Position numbers and translations under genes: made by a program | Shown: piece after piece, positions 17,458-26,830 of the stretch | Position numbering within the stretch: position 1 is the first letter of the stretch | Layout of the letters: every line of letters begins with the position of its first letter | DNA from: Nocardia terrae | GTDB lineage: Bacteria; Actinomycetota; Actinomycetes; Mycobacteriales; Mycobacteriaceae | Assembly (NCBI RefSeq): GCF_009760405.1 | Contig: NZ_WRPP01000003.1 | Span: 62,001-126,000, forward strand | Reading direction: 5' to 3' | Length of the DNA: 64,000 bases | The notes under the pieces: model-generated | Told to the model about the DNA's origin: nothing | Database searches by the model: none | Seen by the model: the letters and a program-made list of their open reading frames with translations, nothing else

Positions 17458-18096
17458 CTATGTCAGGACCTCGGTGCTGTCGCCGTCGACCACGACGACG
17501 TGGTCGTCGGTCAGCGCCCAGTGCGGAATGCCCGCGGCGACGTACTCGCGCACCAGTTTTCGGGACAGGCCGTCCGGATCGGTGGGCGAGTCCAGGTGCG
17601 GGACGATGCGGCGGTCGACCAGACCGAGGCCGTCCCAGCGCGGTTCGACGCCGCAGGCGGTGCGGACCTCGTTCGGGTCGTCCATGTCCTCGATGCCGTG
17701 CAGGTCGGGAGTCATGACACAGGCTCCCGCGCTGTAGCCCGCGTAGACCAGGGCATCCTCGGCGAGGAGCTTCAGCAGCGCGAGATCGGCTCCGCTGCGG
17801 GCGAATTGGGCCCGCAGGACGAAGGTGTTGCCGCCGCGCACCCACACCATCGGGTAGTCCCGCAGCCGCTGCTCGACCTCTTCCGGACGGCCCACATACT
17901 CGCGCAGGTCGAGGACCTCGGGCTCGAAACCCAAGCGGCGCAGCGGAACCAGGTCGCTGGTGACCGCACCCTGCCAGGCCGAGGGCCAGGCATCGCAGGC
18001 ATTCGCGATGACGGCCACCCGGCCGGGCGCGCCGACCAGGCCGAGCAGGCGGTTCTGGTGGGCGCCGAAGCGGTAGCTGGACAGGAACAGTCGCAC
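17458..18096 (-). CDS. Peptidase family S51 (peptidase E/cyanophycinase-like) protein
   Basis: 212 aa. The nucleophile elbow AGYSAGACV gives the catalytic Ser, preceded by RGGNTFVLRAQF, the S51 oxyanion/structural motif, and followed by a His in IVPHLDSP. Family members cleave N-terminal aspartyl dipeptides or related isoaspartyl bonds. GTG 18096 is chosen because it begins four bases after the stop of the upstream gene, with which it forms an operon. Cytoplasmic. Confidence 0.87.
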   Translation of the reverse strand: MRLFLSSYRFGAHQNRLLGLVGAPGRVAVIANACDAWPSAWQGAVTSDLVPLRRLGFEPEVLDLREYVGRPEEVEQRLRDYPMVWVRGGNTFVLRAQFARSGADLALLKLLAEDALVYAGYSAGACVMTPDLHGIEDMDDPNEVRTACGVEPRWDGLGLVDRRIVPHLDSPTDPDGLSRKLVREYVAAGIPHWALTDDHVVVVDGDSTEVLT

Positions 18097-18100
18097 GGAA

Positions 18101-18919
18101 TCAGATGGTGAAAGCGAGGCTGTGGACCAGGCGGTTGCCGAGGTCCGTGTCACCGGCGAGCGTGATCTCCGCCGTGTGGTCCTCGGCCCGGATACGACCG
18201 CCGCGCAAGCGGGCGAACAGCCCCGAGGCCAGCGTGATCACGACCGTGGCCGGGGCATCGAGGGTGTCGACGAGGCTGGCGCGCCCGCCTTCGACCGCCA
18301 CATGGAGTTGCCGCGACACCGACCCGGTGATGTCGAAGGTGATGCGCGAACCATCCGGGGCGCCCGCGCCCTTGACCGCGGCACGCCCCAGGGCGGGCAG
18401 CAGTTCCTCGAACGCCTCCGCGCCGCGGGAGCCACCCTCGTCGACGGAAACGCCCAGCGCATCGGCGATATCGTGCTCGTGCATCCAGCAGTCGAACAGG
18501 CGGATGCGCATGAATCGGCCGTAGGGGGCCATGCCGACCGGGGTCGGGACCAGCTCGGCCCACGCCTCGGAGGCGGTCTGCTCCAGCGCCTTCAACCGGC
18601 GGCCGGTCACCTCCAGGAACCGTTCCAGCAGTTGGGAACCGGTGAGCGGACGCAGCGAGGCGATCCACTTCTCGTTGAGCGCGCCGATGTCGTTGCGAAT
18701 GTGCTCACCCTCGACCTCCAGGTCGGGGGTCGGATCGCCCAGCAGCATGGACTCGACCCCGATCACGTGGGCCAGGATGTCGAACACCGTCCAGCCCGGC
18801 AGGGGTGAGGCCGTGCGCCAAGCGCTTTCGTCCAGGCCGTCCACCAGCCGGGTAAGGGCGTCCCACTGGTCGGACAACAGGGCCGTGATCTCGGCGCGGT
18901 CGGGCACCGTGTCGGTCAT
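18101..18919 (-). CDS. Maleylpyruvate isomerase family mycothiol-dependent enzyme
   Basis: 272 aa, DinB-like four-helix fold at the N-terminus (DALTRLVDGLDESAWRTASP, LPGWTVFDILAHVIGVE) and an MDMPI C-terminal domain. Metal-binding His residues are in LAHV and in CWMHEHDI, as in the mycothiol-dependent maleylpyruvate isomerase. Mycothiol is the actinobacterial thiol, so this fits the lineage. The substrate cannot be inferred; many members have unknown roles. Middle gene of a three-gene operon, its start overlapping the HIT gene stop. Confidence 0.87.
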   Translation of the reverse strand: MTDTVPDRAEITALLSDQWDALTRLVDGLDESAWRTASPLPGWTVFDILAHVIGVESMLLGDPTPDLEVEGEHIRNDIGALNEKWIASLRPLTGSQLLERFLEVTGRRLKALEQTASEAWAELVPTPVGMAPYGRFMRIRLFDCWMHEHDIADALGVSVDEGGSRGAEAFEELLPALGRAAVKGAGAPDGSRITFDITGSVSRQLHVAVEGGRASLVDTLDAPATVVITLASGLFARLRGGRIRAEDHTAEITLAGDTDLGNRLVHSLAFTI

Positions 18920-19365
18920 GCGGTGGTCTCCCTTTCTTCCTCGGCGAGCCGGTCCAGGCCGGATCGCAGTGCCGCGGCGGTGTGGTCGGTGTCGTGCGGG
19001 CGGCGCAGCACGAAACCCTTGGCGAAACGCAGGATGTCGCCGTGATGGCGCGGGATCACGTGCAGGTGCACGTGATGGACGGTCTGGAACGCGGCCTTGC
19101 CATCGTTGATCAGCAGGTTCGCGCCGTCGGCCGCGAGTCCGGCGCGCCGCATGGATTTCGCCAGGCGATGGCCGAAGGAGAACAGCAGAGCGCCCATGGC
19201 CGGATCGAGTTCGTCGAGATCGGTGGCGTGGCGCTTGGGAATGACCAAAGTGTGCCCGCGGGTGATGGGCCGGATATCGAGGAACGCCAGCAGGGTGTCG
19301 TCCTCGAAGATCTTGGTCGCGGGTGCGTCGCCCGCGACGATCCGGCAGAAGATGCAGCCACTCAC
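18916..19365 (-). CDS. HIT-family nucleotide hydrolase
   Basis: 149 aa, Hint-type histidine-triad protein that hydrolyses nucleoside phosphoramidates or adenylated substrates. It opens with CIFCRIVAGDAPATKIFED, which carries the CxxC zinc half-site, and has the triad HVHLHVIPRH near the C-terminus. GTG 19365 gives the typical short N-terminus. First gene of the operon with the mycothiol enzyme and the peptidase; ATGA overlap with the next gene. Confidence 0.92.
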   Translation of the reverse strand: MSGCIFCRIVAGDAPATKIFEDDTLLAFLDIRPITRGHTLVIPKRHATDLDELDPAMGALLFSFGHRLAKSMRRAGLAADGANLLINDGKAAFQTVHHVHLHVIPRHHGDILRFAKGFVLRRPHDTDHTAAALRSGLDRLAEEERETTA

Positions 19366-19689
19366 GACGCAGACATTACGGCGTACAGGTGATGTGCGAC
19401 ACCCCCTAACCGACCCCGATGCGAGCACAACCGGCAACACACCTACCGGTCAGTAGCTGAGCGAAATGTTCGCACTTGTCCAGCAGCCGACCCCGGCCGA
19501 GCATGGAGTTGTCCGGTTTTCTCGCCACACCATGTGATGGGCATCTCCGCTACGCTCACCGCGAACCAGGTACAGTTGCGAGAATTCTCACGAACTTACT
19601 AGCAAGTAAGTTCGGCCCACCGTTGGACCGGTGATTCGGCCCATACCGACAGGGTGGCCTGGGCTCACCACGAGAAGGAAGTTTGACAA
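19366..19689. other. Intergenic region upstream of the transhydrogenase operon
   Basis: 324 bp without a gene, between the divergent HIT gene and pntAA. It contains the ten-base palindrome GAGAATTCTC at 19580-19589 and, right after it, a perfect 9-bp inverted repeat (19592-19613). A purine-rich ribosome site (GAGAAGGAAG, about 19671-19680) precedes GTG 19690. Nothing else was recognised. Confidence 0.6.
19592..19613. promoter_or_regulatory. Perfect inverted repeat, candidate operator of the pnt operon
   Basis: GAACTTACT (19592-19600) and AGTAAGTTC (19605-19613) are exact complements around AGCA, about 77 bp upstream of pntAA. The spacing and arm length suit a dimeric repressor or a leader-RNA hairpin. 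The regulator is unknown. Confidence 0.55.
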
Positions 19690-20832
19690 GTGGACACAAC
19701 GCAGAGCGCACAGACCGCTGCGCCCCGCGGTGCGCGCGTCGGAGTGGTTCGTGAGACGAACCCGGACGAACGACGCGTCGCATTGGTGCCGAAGATCATT
19801 CCCGCACTGCTGAAGCAGGGTGTGGAAGTGGTCGTCGAGGCCGGTGCCGGTCTGGGCGCATTGATTCCCGACGAGGCGTACACCGAAGCCGGTGCGACGC
19901 TGGGTGATCCGTGGTCCGCCGAGGTGGTCGTGAAGGTAGCCCCGCCCAATGACGCCGAGATCGCGAAGCTGTCGGCCGGGCAGACGCTGATCGGCTTCCT
20001 CGCGCCCCGCAATGCCGACAACAAGATCGGCGCGCTGAAGTCCGCGGGCGTGCAAGCCTTTGCCGTGGAAGCGATTCCGCGTATCTCCCGCGCCCAGGTG
20101 ATGGACGCGCTGTCCTCGCAGGCGAATGTCGCCGGTTACAAGGCCGTGCTGCTCGCCGCGTCGGAATCCACCCGATTCTTCCCCATGCTGACCACCGCCG
20201 CGGGCACCGTGAAGCCCGCCACCGTGCTGGTCCTCGGCGTGGGTGTCGCCGGTCTGCAGGCGCTGGCCACCGCCAAGCGCCTCGGTGGCCGGACCACCGG
20301 TTACGACGTGCGTCCCGAGGTCGCCGACCAGGTGCGCTCGGTCGGCGCGCAGTGGCTCGACCTGGGCATCGATGCCGCCGGTGAGGGCGGCTACGCCCGC
20401 GAGCTCACCGACGACGAAAAAGCCGCGCAGCAGCAGGCTTTGGAGAATGCCATCAAGGGATTCGACGTGGTCGTCACGACCGCGCTCGTCCCGGGTCGCC
20501 CGGCCCCGCGCCTGGTGACCGCCGCCGCCGTGGAGGGCATGAAGCCCGGCAGCGTGATCGTGGATCTGGCCGGTGAGACCGGCGGTAACTGCGAACTGAC
20601 CGAACCCGGTAAAACCGTTGTGCGCCACGGCGTCACCATCGCCTCGCCGCTGAACCTGCCGGCCACCATGCCGGAACACGCCAGCGAGCTGTACTCCAAG
20701 AACATCGCCGCCCTGCTCGAACTCATGCTGAAAGACGGTGCCCTCGCACCCGATTTCGAGGACCAGGTGCTGGCGGATTCCTGCGTCACGCGCGAGCGGA
20801 GCGAGCAGAGCGCTCAGAAGGTGGAAGCCTGA
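19690..20832 (+). CDS. pntAA: NAD(P) transhydrogenase subunit alpha part 1 (NAD(H)-binding dI)
   Basis: 380 aa, soluble NAD-binding domain of the proton-translocating transhydrogenase, which makes NADPH from NADH using the proton gradient. VGVVRETNPDERRVALVP opens the alanine-dehydrogenase-like domain; the dinucleotide fold is VLVLGVGVAGLQALATAKRL; VDLAGETGGNCE is the conserved dI loop. Starts at GTG 19690 with a good ribosome site. In the three-gene form typical of actinobacteria the membrane part of the alpha chain is the next, separate gene, whose ATG overlaps this stop. Confidence 0.95.
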   Translation: MDTTQSAQTAAPRGARVGVVRETNPDERRVALVPKIIPALLKQGVEVVVEAGAGLGALIPDEAYTEAGATLGDPWSAEVVVKVAPPNDAEIAKLSAGQTLIGFLAPRNADNKIGALKSAGVQAFAVEAIPRISRAQVMDALSSQANVAGYKAVLLAASESTRFFPMLTTAAGTVKPATVLVLGVGVAGLQALATAKRLGGRTTGYDVRPEVADQVRSVGAQWLDLGIDAAGEGGYARELTDDEKAAQQQALENAIKGFDVVVTTALVPGRPAPRLVTAAAVEGMKPGSVIVDLAGETGGNCELTEPGKTVVRHGVTIASPLNLPATMPEHASELYSKNIAALLELMLKDGALAPDFEDQVLADSCVTRERSEQSAQKVEA

Positions 20833-21149
20833 TGTACACCCAACTGCTGGCGAACATCGCGATCCTGGTGCTGTCCGGGTTCGTGGGCTTCGCCGTGATC
20901 TCCAAGGTGCCCAACACCTTGCACACCCCATTGATGTCGGGCACCAACGCCATTCACGGCATCGTGGTGCTCGGCGCGCTGGTGGTGTTCGGCAAGGTCC
21001 AGCATCCCTCGGTGCTGATGCAGATCATCCTGTTCGTCGCCGTCGTGTTCGGAACCCTGAACGTCATCGGTGGTTTCGTGGTCACCGACCGCATGCTGGG
21101 CATGTTCAAGGCGAAGAAGCCTGCTGCGCAAGAGAAGGCGGGCAAGTAA
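20832..21149 (+). CDS. pntAB: NAD(P) transhydrogenase subunit alpha part 2 (membrane)
   Basis: 105 aa with three to four membrane helices (residues about 7-25, 37-55, 62-85), the dII part of the alpha subunit (SGFVGFAVISKVPNTLHTPLM, GTNAIHGIVVLGAL). The ATG overlaps the pntAA stop as TGATG, so the two are translationally coupled. The C-terminal tail is Lys/Ala-rich. Confidence 0.94.
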   Translation: MYTQLLANIAILVLSGFVGFAVISKVPNTLHTPLMSGTNAIHGIVVLGALVVFGKVQHPSVLMQIILFVAVVFGTLNVIGGFVVTDRMLGMFKAKKPAAQEKAGK

Positions 21150-21152
21150 CCC

Positions 21153-22568
<1,416 letters not shown>

Positions 22569-22594
22569 GCACGGGTTATCCCCCGCGACAAGAC

Positions 22595-22632
22595 AATCGG
22601 CCCGCGTCTCACGACGCGGGCCGATTTCTCTT
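22595..22632 (+). terminator. Terminator of the pnt operon
   Basis: A perfect 14-bp stem, 22595-22608 with 22613-22626 (loop TCAC), followed by the pyrimidine tract TCTCTT, 26 bases after the pntB stop. Confidence 0.85.
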
Positions 22633-22641
22633 CCAGAGTTC

Positions 22642-22670
22642 TTGACCCGGAGGTCTAGAACTTCTAGAGT
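22642..22670 (+). promoter_or_regulatory. Promoter with embedded operator, leaderless TetR gene
   Basis: A -35 TTGACC (22642-22647) and -10 TAGAGT (22665-22670) are 17 bp apart. The palindrome TCTAGAA-C-TTCTAGA (22654-22668) fills the spacer and overlaps the -10. Transcription would start at about 22677, at the ATG (22678), which has no ribosome site at normal distance: a leaderless, autorepressed gene is inferred. Confidence 0.7.
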
Positions 22671-22677
22671 TCCAATC

Positions 22678-23253
22678 ATGGGCAGGCCGCGCAACTTCGA
22701 GACGGACACCGTGGTGGATCGTGCGATGGAGGCGTTCTGGACCCATGGATACGCGGGGTGCTCGCCCGCACAGCTCGCGGAGGCCACCGGGATCGGGAAA
22801 GGCAGCCTCTACAACACCTTCGGGAGTAAGCGAGAACTGTTCGACCTGGCCATGGCCCGGTACAACCGGATGGGCTCCGAGCTCGCGAGAGAGACGCTGT
22901 CCCAGCCCGGTTCGACCCGGGAGCGGTTCCGGGCCTGGATGCGGTACACCGTGGACACCGAGTTCGAACCTCCGGTTCGGCGGGGGTGCCTGCTGGTGAA
23001 CACGGCCCTGGAACTCGCCGGACACGACGCGGAGGCCACCAAGGCCGTCAACGACGGGTACGAGTCCATGATCGAGGCGTTCACCGAACGACTCGAAAGA
23101 GGTCAGCGAGACGGCGATGTCCGCGCCGACCTCGACACCCGGGCCTACGCCGAATTTCTGATGAATACCATTGGCGGACTTCGCATCACCGCCAAGGTGT
23201 CGGAGCCCGACACCCTGTATCGGATCATCGACACCACACTGTCCACCCTCTGA
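22678..23253 (+). CDS. TetR-family regulator (AcrR type)
   Basis: 191 aa. MGRPRNFETDTVVDRAMEAF begins the HTH domain; AQLAEATGIGKGSLYNTFGSK is the recognition region. The C-terminal domain has the RRGCLLVNTALELAGHD segment shared with TetR proteins next to SDR or nitroreductase genes. Start ATG 22678 sits seven bases downstream of its -10 box. It is followed by a short hairpin and a short-chain dehydrogenase, its probable target. Confidence 0.92.
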   Translation: MGRPRNFETDTVVDRAMEAFWTHGYAGCSPAQLAEATGIGKGSLYNTFGSKRELFDLAMARYNRMGSELARETLSQPGSTRERFRAWMRYTVDTEFEPPVRRGCLLVNTALELAGHDAEATKAVNDGYESMIEAFTERLERGQRDGDVRADLDTRAYAEFLMNTIGGLRITAKVSEPDTLYRIIDTTLSTL

Positions 23254-23259
23254 ATCCCG

Positions 23260-23282
23260 GGCCGCGGTCTGCGGCCTTTTCC
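23260..23282 (+). terminator. Short hairpin with T/C-rich tail between TetR and SDR genes
   Basis: GGCCGC (23260-23265) and GCGGCC (23271-23276) around GGTCT, followed by TTTTCCTTT. Six bases after the TetR stop. Probably attenuates read-through into the SDR gene rather than abolishing it. Confidence 0.6.
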
Positions 23283-23325
23283 TTTACCCCAATTTTTGAC
23301 CTTCAGTTCAAGAAAGGTACGGATC

Positions 23326-24114
23326 ATGGATCTCGGACTCAGCGGCAAGACCGCACTCGTCACCGGCGCGAGCCGGGGCATCGGGCTGGCCGTCGCCGAA
23401 GCGCTCAACGATGAGGGCGTGCGCGTCGTCGGCGTCGCCCGAAACATCTCGCCCGAGCTCGAAAAGGTCGCGGCGGCAACCGTTTCCGCCGACCTGAGCA
23501 CCACCGAGGGCGCGACCGCGGCGGTCGAGGCGGCCCTGGCCGAACTGGGCGGCATCGACATCCTGGTCAACAATGTCGGCGGCGGCGACCCCGACCAGCT
23601 GATCCTCGGCGGCTTCCTCGACACCCCGGACGACCAGTGGCGAAAGCTGTTCGACCTCAACCTGTTCGGCGTCGTGACGACCACCCGCGCGGCGCTGCCG
23701 AGCATTGTCGAACGGCGCGGCGCGGTGCTGACGGTGTCCTCGATCAATGCCCGCATCCCGGCCAAGGGACCGGTCGGCTACAGCGAATCCAAGGCCGCGC
23801 TGACCAACTTCAGCAAGCGGCTCAGCGAGGAGTTCGGACCGCAGGGCGTACGGGTGAACACCATTTCGCCCGGGCCGGTCGGCACCGACATCTGGCGCGG
23901 CTCCGACCATCTCGGCGCGAAGCTGGCCGCCGCCAACGGCGTCAGCCATGAGCAGTTCCTCGATGCCATTCCCACCCAGTTCGACATCTCCTCCGGCCGC
24001 ATCGCCGAACCCTCGGAGGTGGCCGCGCTGGTGACTTTCCTGGCCTCGGAACGGGCCGCCATCATCAACGGCGCGGATCACGTCATCGACGGCGGCATCC
24101 TGAAGCAGGTCTGA
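23326..24114 (+). CDS. Short-chain dehydrogenase/reductase
   Basis: 262 aa classical SDR. The cofactor motif TGASRGIG lies at residues 14-21, NNVGG replaces the usual NNAG, and the catalytic pair is YSESK, with the upstream Ser in VSSIN. The extended substrate loop WRGSDHLGAKLAAANGVSHE is typical of 3-oxoacyl reductase-like enzymes. Substrate not inferable. Start ATG 23326. Follows the TetR gene on the same strand; a strong bidirectional hairpin ends it. Confidence 0.9.
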   Translation: MDLGLSGKTALVTGASRGIGLAVAEALNDEGVRVVGVARNISPELEKVAAATVSADLSTTEGATAAVEAALAELGGIDILVNNVGGGDPDQLILGGFLDTPDDQWRKLFDLNLFGVVTTTRAALPSIVERRGAVLTVSSINARIPAKGPVGYSESKAALTNFSKRLSEEFGPQGVRVNTISPGPVGTDIWRGSDHLGAKLAAANGVSHEQFLDAIPTQFDISSGRIAEPSEVAALVTFLASERAAIINGADHVIDGGILKQV

Positions 24115-24130
24115 CCCGCTCACCCACGGA

Positions 24131-24164
24131 AACGGCCCGTGCCCCGAAAAGGGCACGGGCCGTT
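24131..24164. terminator. Bidirectional terminator hairpin
   Basis: 14-bp perfect stem, 24131-24144 with 24151-24164, loop CGAAAA. It lies between the stops of the convergent SDR and GroES-like genes and probably serves both. Confidence 0.85.
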
Positions 24165-24177
24165 CGTCATCGGAGCG

Positions 24178-24498
24178 CTAGAGGTACAGACCGGTGCCGT
24201 GCTCGGGGTGCGAGTTGGCCACGGCGTGCAGATCGCGTTCGCGCAGTACGTAATACGCCTGGGCTTGGATCTCCACTTCGAACTGGTCGTCGGCGCTGAA
24301 CAGCACCTGGTCGCCTACGCTCACCGCGCGGACGTGGGAGCCCACCCCGCACACCTCACCCCACGACAGCCGCTTGGCCACCTGGGCGGTGGCCGGAATG
24401 AGAATGCCACCACTGCTGCGGCGCTCACCCGCTTCCGGGTTGAGCTTGACCATGACTCGGTCGTGCAGCATCTGGATCTCTAGCTTGGCATCGGACAC
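24178..24498 (-). CDS. GroES-like co-chaperonin family protein
   Basis: 106 aa, Cpn10 fold: MLHDRVMVKLNPEAGERRSSGGILIP is the canonical N-terminal strand plus mobile-loop region, with the GGI(L/I)IP motif intact, followed by GVGSHVRAVSVGDQVLFS. It stands alone, not beside a groEL, so it is a secondary GroES-like protein of the kind found in several actinobacteria. The true groES is presumably elsewhere. Confidence 0.88.
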   Translation of the reverse strand: MSDAKLEIQMLHDRVMVKLNPEAGERRSSGGILIPATAQVAKRLSWGEVCGVGSHVRAVSVGDQVLFSADDQFEVEIQAQAYYVLRERDLHAVANSHPEHGTGLYL

Positions 24499-24528
24499 GG
24501 CCGCAGTGTACTGCGCGAAGACGGGCGG

Positions 24529-25134
24529 TTACGTCCCGGCGTCCGGGTCCGACGCCGGGGGCGCGACGATGCGGCGAATGGCGTCCTTGATCCAGGCGCG
24601 CTGTTCTTCCGGATCGATGTTCGGGCCCAGCGTGAATTCGGCGACCTGCGGAACCGCCATCGGATAGTTGATCATCGACATGAGCAGCATGAGCACCTGG
24701 CCGGACGGCATGTCCGTGCGCATCAGGCCCTTACCCTGCGCCACCTCGACCTTCTGGCGCTTCTCCAGGTAACGGCCGCAGCGCAATTCGCCCGCCGAGG
24801 CGTTCTCCCGCCCGAGTTCCAGGGCCTCCCACTGCAGCAGGCGCAGCAGTTCCGGATGGTCGCGGTGATAGTCGATGTGCTGGTCGATCCAGGTGTCGAG
24901 GTCCTCGATATCGGTGGTGACCGAACCGGCGACGGCCATCATGGTCTTCTCCAGGACCTGGTGGAACAGCTTCTCCTTGTCGCCGAAGTAGGCGTAGATC
25001 AGCTGCTTGTTGGCCTTGGCATTGCGGGCGATGCGGTCGACGCGCGCGCCGGCGATGCCGTACTGCGCGAATTCCGCGGTCGCGGCCTCGAAGATGCGCG
25101 CCTTCGTGGCCTCGGGATCCCTGATGCCTGCCAT
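24529..25134 (-). CDS. TetR-family regulator controlling a drug exporter
   Basis: 201 aa. N-terminal HTH DPEATKARIFEAATAEFAQY ... NKQLIYAYFGDKEKLF, with TetR_C_17-like C-terminal helices. Start ATG 25134; a TTG at 25152 is in frame. Divergent from an MFS exporter gene, with two related inverted repeats in the gap, so it probably represses both itself and the exporter. Confidence 0.9.
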   Translation of the reverse strand: MAGIRDPEATKARIFEAATAEFAQYGIAGARVDRIARNAKANKQLIYAYFGDKEKLFHQVLEKTMMAVAGSVTTDIEDLDTWIDQHIDYHRDHPELLRLLQWEALELGRENASAGELRCGRYLEKRQKVEVAQGKGLMRTDMPSGQVLMLLMSMINYPMAVPQVAEFTLGPNIDPEEQRAWIKDAIRRIVAPPASDPDAGT

Positions 25135-25143
25135 GCCCTCGAT

Positions 25144-25212
25144 GGTAACCAACTAACTGGTTGACAAGACGGGGGATCCGGGTGGAATACTCACAACCAA
25201 CCGGTTAGTTAC
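25144..25212. promoter_or_regulatory. Divergent promoter with two TetR-type operators
   Basis: Site 1 at about 25147-25162 reads AACCAACTAACTGGTT; site 2 at about 25195-25210 reads AACCAACCGGTTAGTT. Both are imperfect palindromes sharing AACCAAC. A -35 TTGACA (25161-25166) and an AATACT-like -10 (about 25186-25191) for the exporter lie between them, so a bound repressor at both sites would cover the promoter. Confidence 0.65.
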
Positions 25213-25303
25213 AAGACTCGAGCTTCCGGCGCAATGCCGGCCAGAACGCCAGGCGCAATGGCGCGCCACCGCCTCCCATCCCCTCCACGTTCGGGAGAAC
25301 GAC

Positions 25304-26767
25304 GTGACCACTCTCGAAAATCGGCCCGCCGCAACGATTCCCGTCGCGACCGGCACCCTCGAGTACGCCGCCCGCTGGCGAGTCCTGCCCGTCATCCTCA
25401 GCGCCATGTTCATGGCGATGTTCGACTGGTTCGTCGTCAACGTCGCCGCTTCCTCGCTGCAACACGACCTGCACGCCGGCGAGTCGGCGCTGGAACTCAT
25501 CGTCGGCGGCTACGGGTTCGCCTACGCCTCGGGCCTGATCACCGGCGGCCGCCTCGGCGACCTGCACGGACACCGGCGACTGTTCGTGATCGGCATGCTC
25601 GCCTTCACCGCCGCCTCACTGCTGTGCGGACTCGCGCCCAACGCGTGGGCCCTGGTCGCCTGCCGCGTCCTGCAGGGCGGCACCGCGGCGCTCATGGTGC
25701 CGCAGATGCTGGCGCTCATCAACACCATGTTCCCGCCGAACGAACGGCCGAGGGCCATGGCGGCTTTCGGCGCCACCATCGGCATCGGCGCGGTCTCGGG
25801 CCAGGTGCTCGGCGGCGTGCTGCTCGACCTCGACCTGTTCGGCTGGGGCTGGCGGAGCATCTTCTACATCAACGTGCCCATCGGACTGGTCGCCGCCGTG
25901 CTGGCCGCGCGCTGGCTGCCCCGGCACGAGCAGACCCACCGGCCGAAGCTGGACCCGATCGGGGCGCTGGGCATCTCGGCCGCGCTGGCGCTGCTGCTGG
26001 TGCCGATCACGCTGGGCCGTCCCGAGGGCTGGCCGGTCTGGACCTGGGTCAGCATGCTGGCCTCGATCCCGGTGCTCCTGCTCACCCTGCGCTACGAGAA
26101 CCGGCTCACGGCGCGCGGCGGCGAACCGGTGCTCGACACCGGCATGGTGCGCGAGCGCGGATTCAGCCTCGGGCTGGTGATCGCGGGCGGATACCTGACC
26201 TTCTTCGCCGGGTTCATGCTGTGCCTGACCCTCATGCTGCAGAACGGGCTCGGATTGTCGCCGCTCACGGCGGGATTGGCGTTCGCGCCGCTGGGTCTGT
26301 GCTTCGCGGGCAGCTCGTTCTTCCTCGCGCCTCGGGTCGCGGCCCGGATCGGCAACCGGGTGATGGTGGTCGGGACACTGACCAGCCTCACCGGGCTCGC
26401 GATCACCTTGATCGTGCTGACCACCATGGGCAGCGACGTCACCGCGCTCGCGCTGATCCCCGGCATGATGATCGTCGGCACCGGCAACGGGCTCACCATT
26501 CCCTCGGTCGTCGGGGCCGTGCTCTCGTCGGGCATTCCGGCGCGGCAGGCGGGCATGGCGGCCGGAGTGCTGACCACCTCGCAGCAGTTCGGGAACGCCA
26601 TCGGCGCAACGGTTCTCGGGGTGATCTTCTTCAGCGCGCTCGGCGCGAGCCGCGGGACCGGGTCGTATGTGACGGCCATGGAGATGGCCGCGCTGGGCGG
26701 AGTCGCGGTGCTGGCGCTCGTGCTCGCCGCCGCCCTCGCACTGCCGAAGGCGTCGACCGCTCGCTGA
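25304..26767 (+). CDS. MFS multidrug exporter (EmrB/QacA type, 14 helices)
   Basis: 487 aa. Helix 1 reads MFDWFVVNVAASSLQHDLHA (motif D1), motif A is GGRLGDLHGHRRLF, and the antiporter motif C-like GAVSGQVLGGVLL lies in helix 5. Exports lipophilic drugs in exchange for protons. GTG 25304 follows GGGAGA. Controlled by the divergent TetR gene. Followed by a long hairpin at 26779-26826. Confidence 0.92.
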   Translation: MTTLENRPAATIPVATGTLEYAARWRVLPVILSAMFMAMFDWFVVNVAASSLQHDLHAGESALELIVGGYGFAYASGLITGGRLGDLHGHRRLFVIGMLAFTAASLLCGLAPNAWALVACRVLQGGTAALMVPQMLALINTMFPPNERPRAMAAFGATIGIGAVSGQVLGGVLLDLDLFGWGWRSIFYINVPIGLVAAVLAARWLPRHEQTHRPKLDPIGALGISAALALLLVPITLGRPEGWPVWTWVSMLASIPVLLLTLRYENRLTARGGEPVLDTGMVRERGFSLGLVIAGGYLTFFAGFMLCLTLMLQNGLGLSPLTAGLAFAPLGLCFAGSSFFLAPRVAARIGNRVMVVGTLTSLTGLAITLIVLTTMGSDVTALALIPGMMIVGTGNGLTIPSVVGAVLSSGIPARQAGMAAGVLTTSQQFGNAIGATVLGVIFFSALGASRGTGSYVTAMEMAALGGVAVLALVLAAALALPKASTAR

Positions 26768-26778
26768 GAGCTCCCCAT

Positions 26779-26826
26779 CAGAAACCACGGGTTCCGGACA
26801 AAAGGCTCCGGAGCCCGTAGTTTCTG
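26779..26826. terminator. Long imperfect hairpin between exporter and FAD-oxidase genes
   Basis: Arms 26779-26798 and 26807-26826 are complementary except for one C/A mismatch and one G/T wobble. It starts 12 bases after the exporter stop and ends four bases before the GTG at 26831, so it can be both the exporter's terminator and a structure over the next gene's leader. Confidence 0.7.
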
Positions 26827-26830
26827 CATT

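Noticed and set aside
22654..22668. KstR-type site, since TAGAAC-like sequence is present
   Set aside because: The palindrome is TCTAGAA-C-TTCTAGA with a one-base centre, not the TnnAACnnGTTnnA spacing; it better fits the adjacent TetR's own operator.
24178..24498. The main GroES of the cell
   Set aside because: No groEL adjacent and the protein stands alone with a divergent sequence; a secondary family member is more likely.
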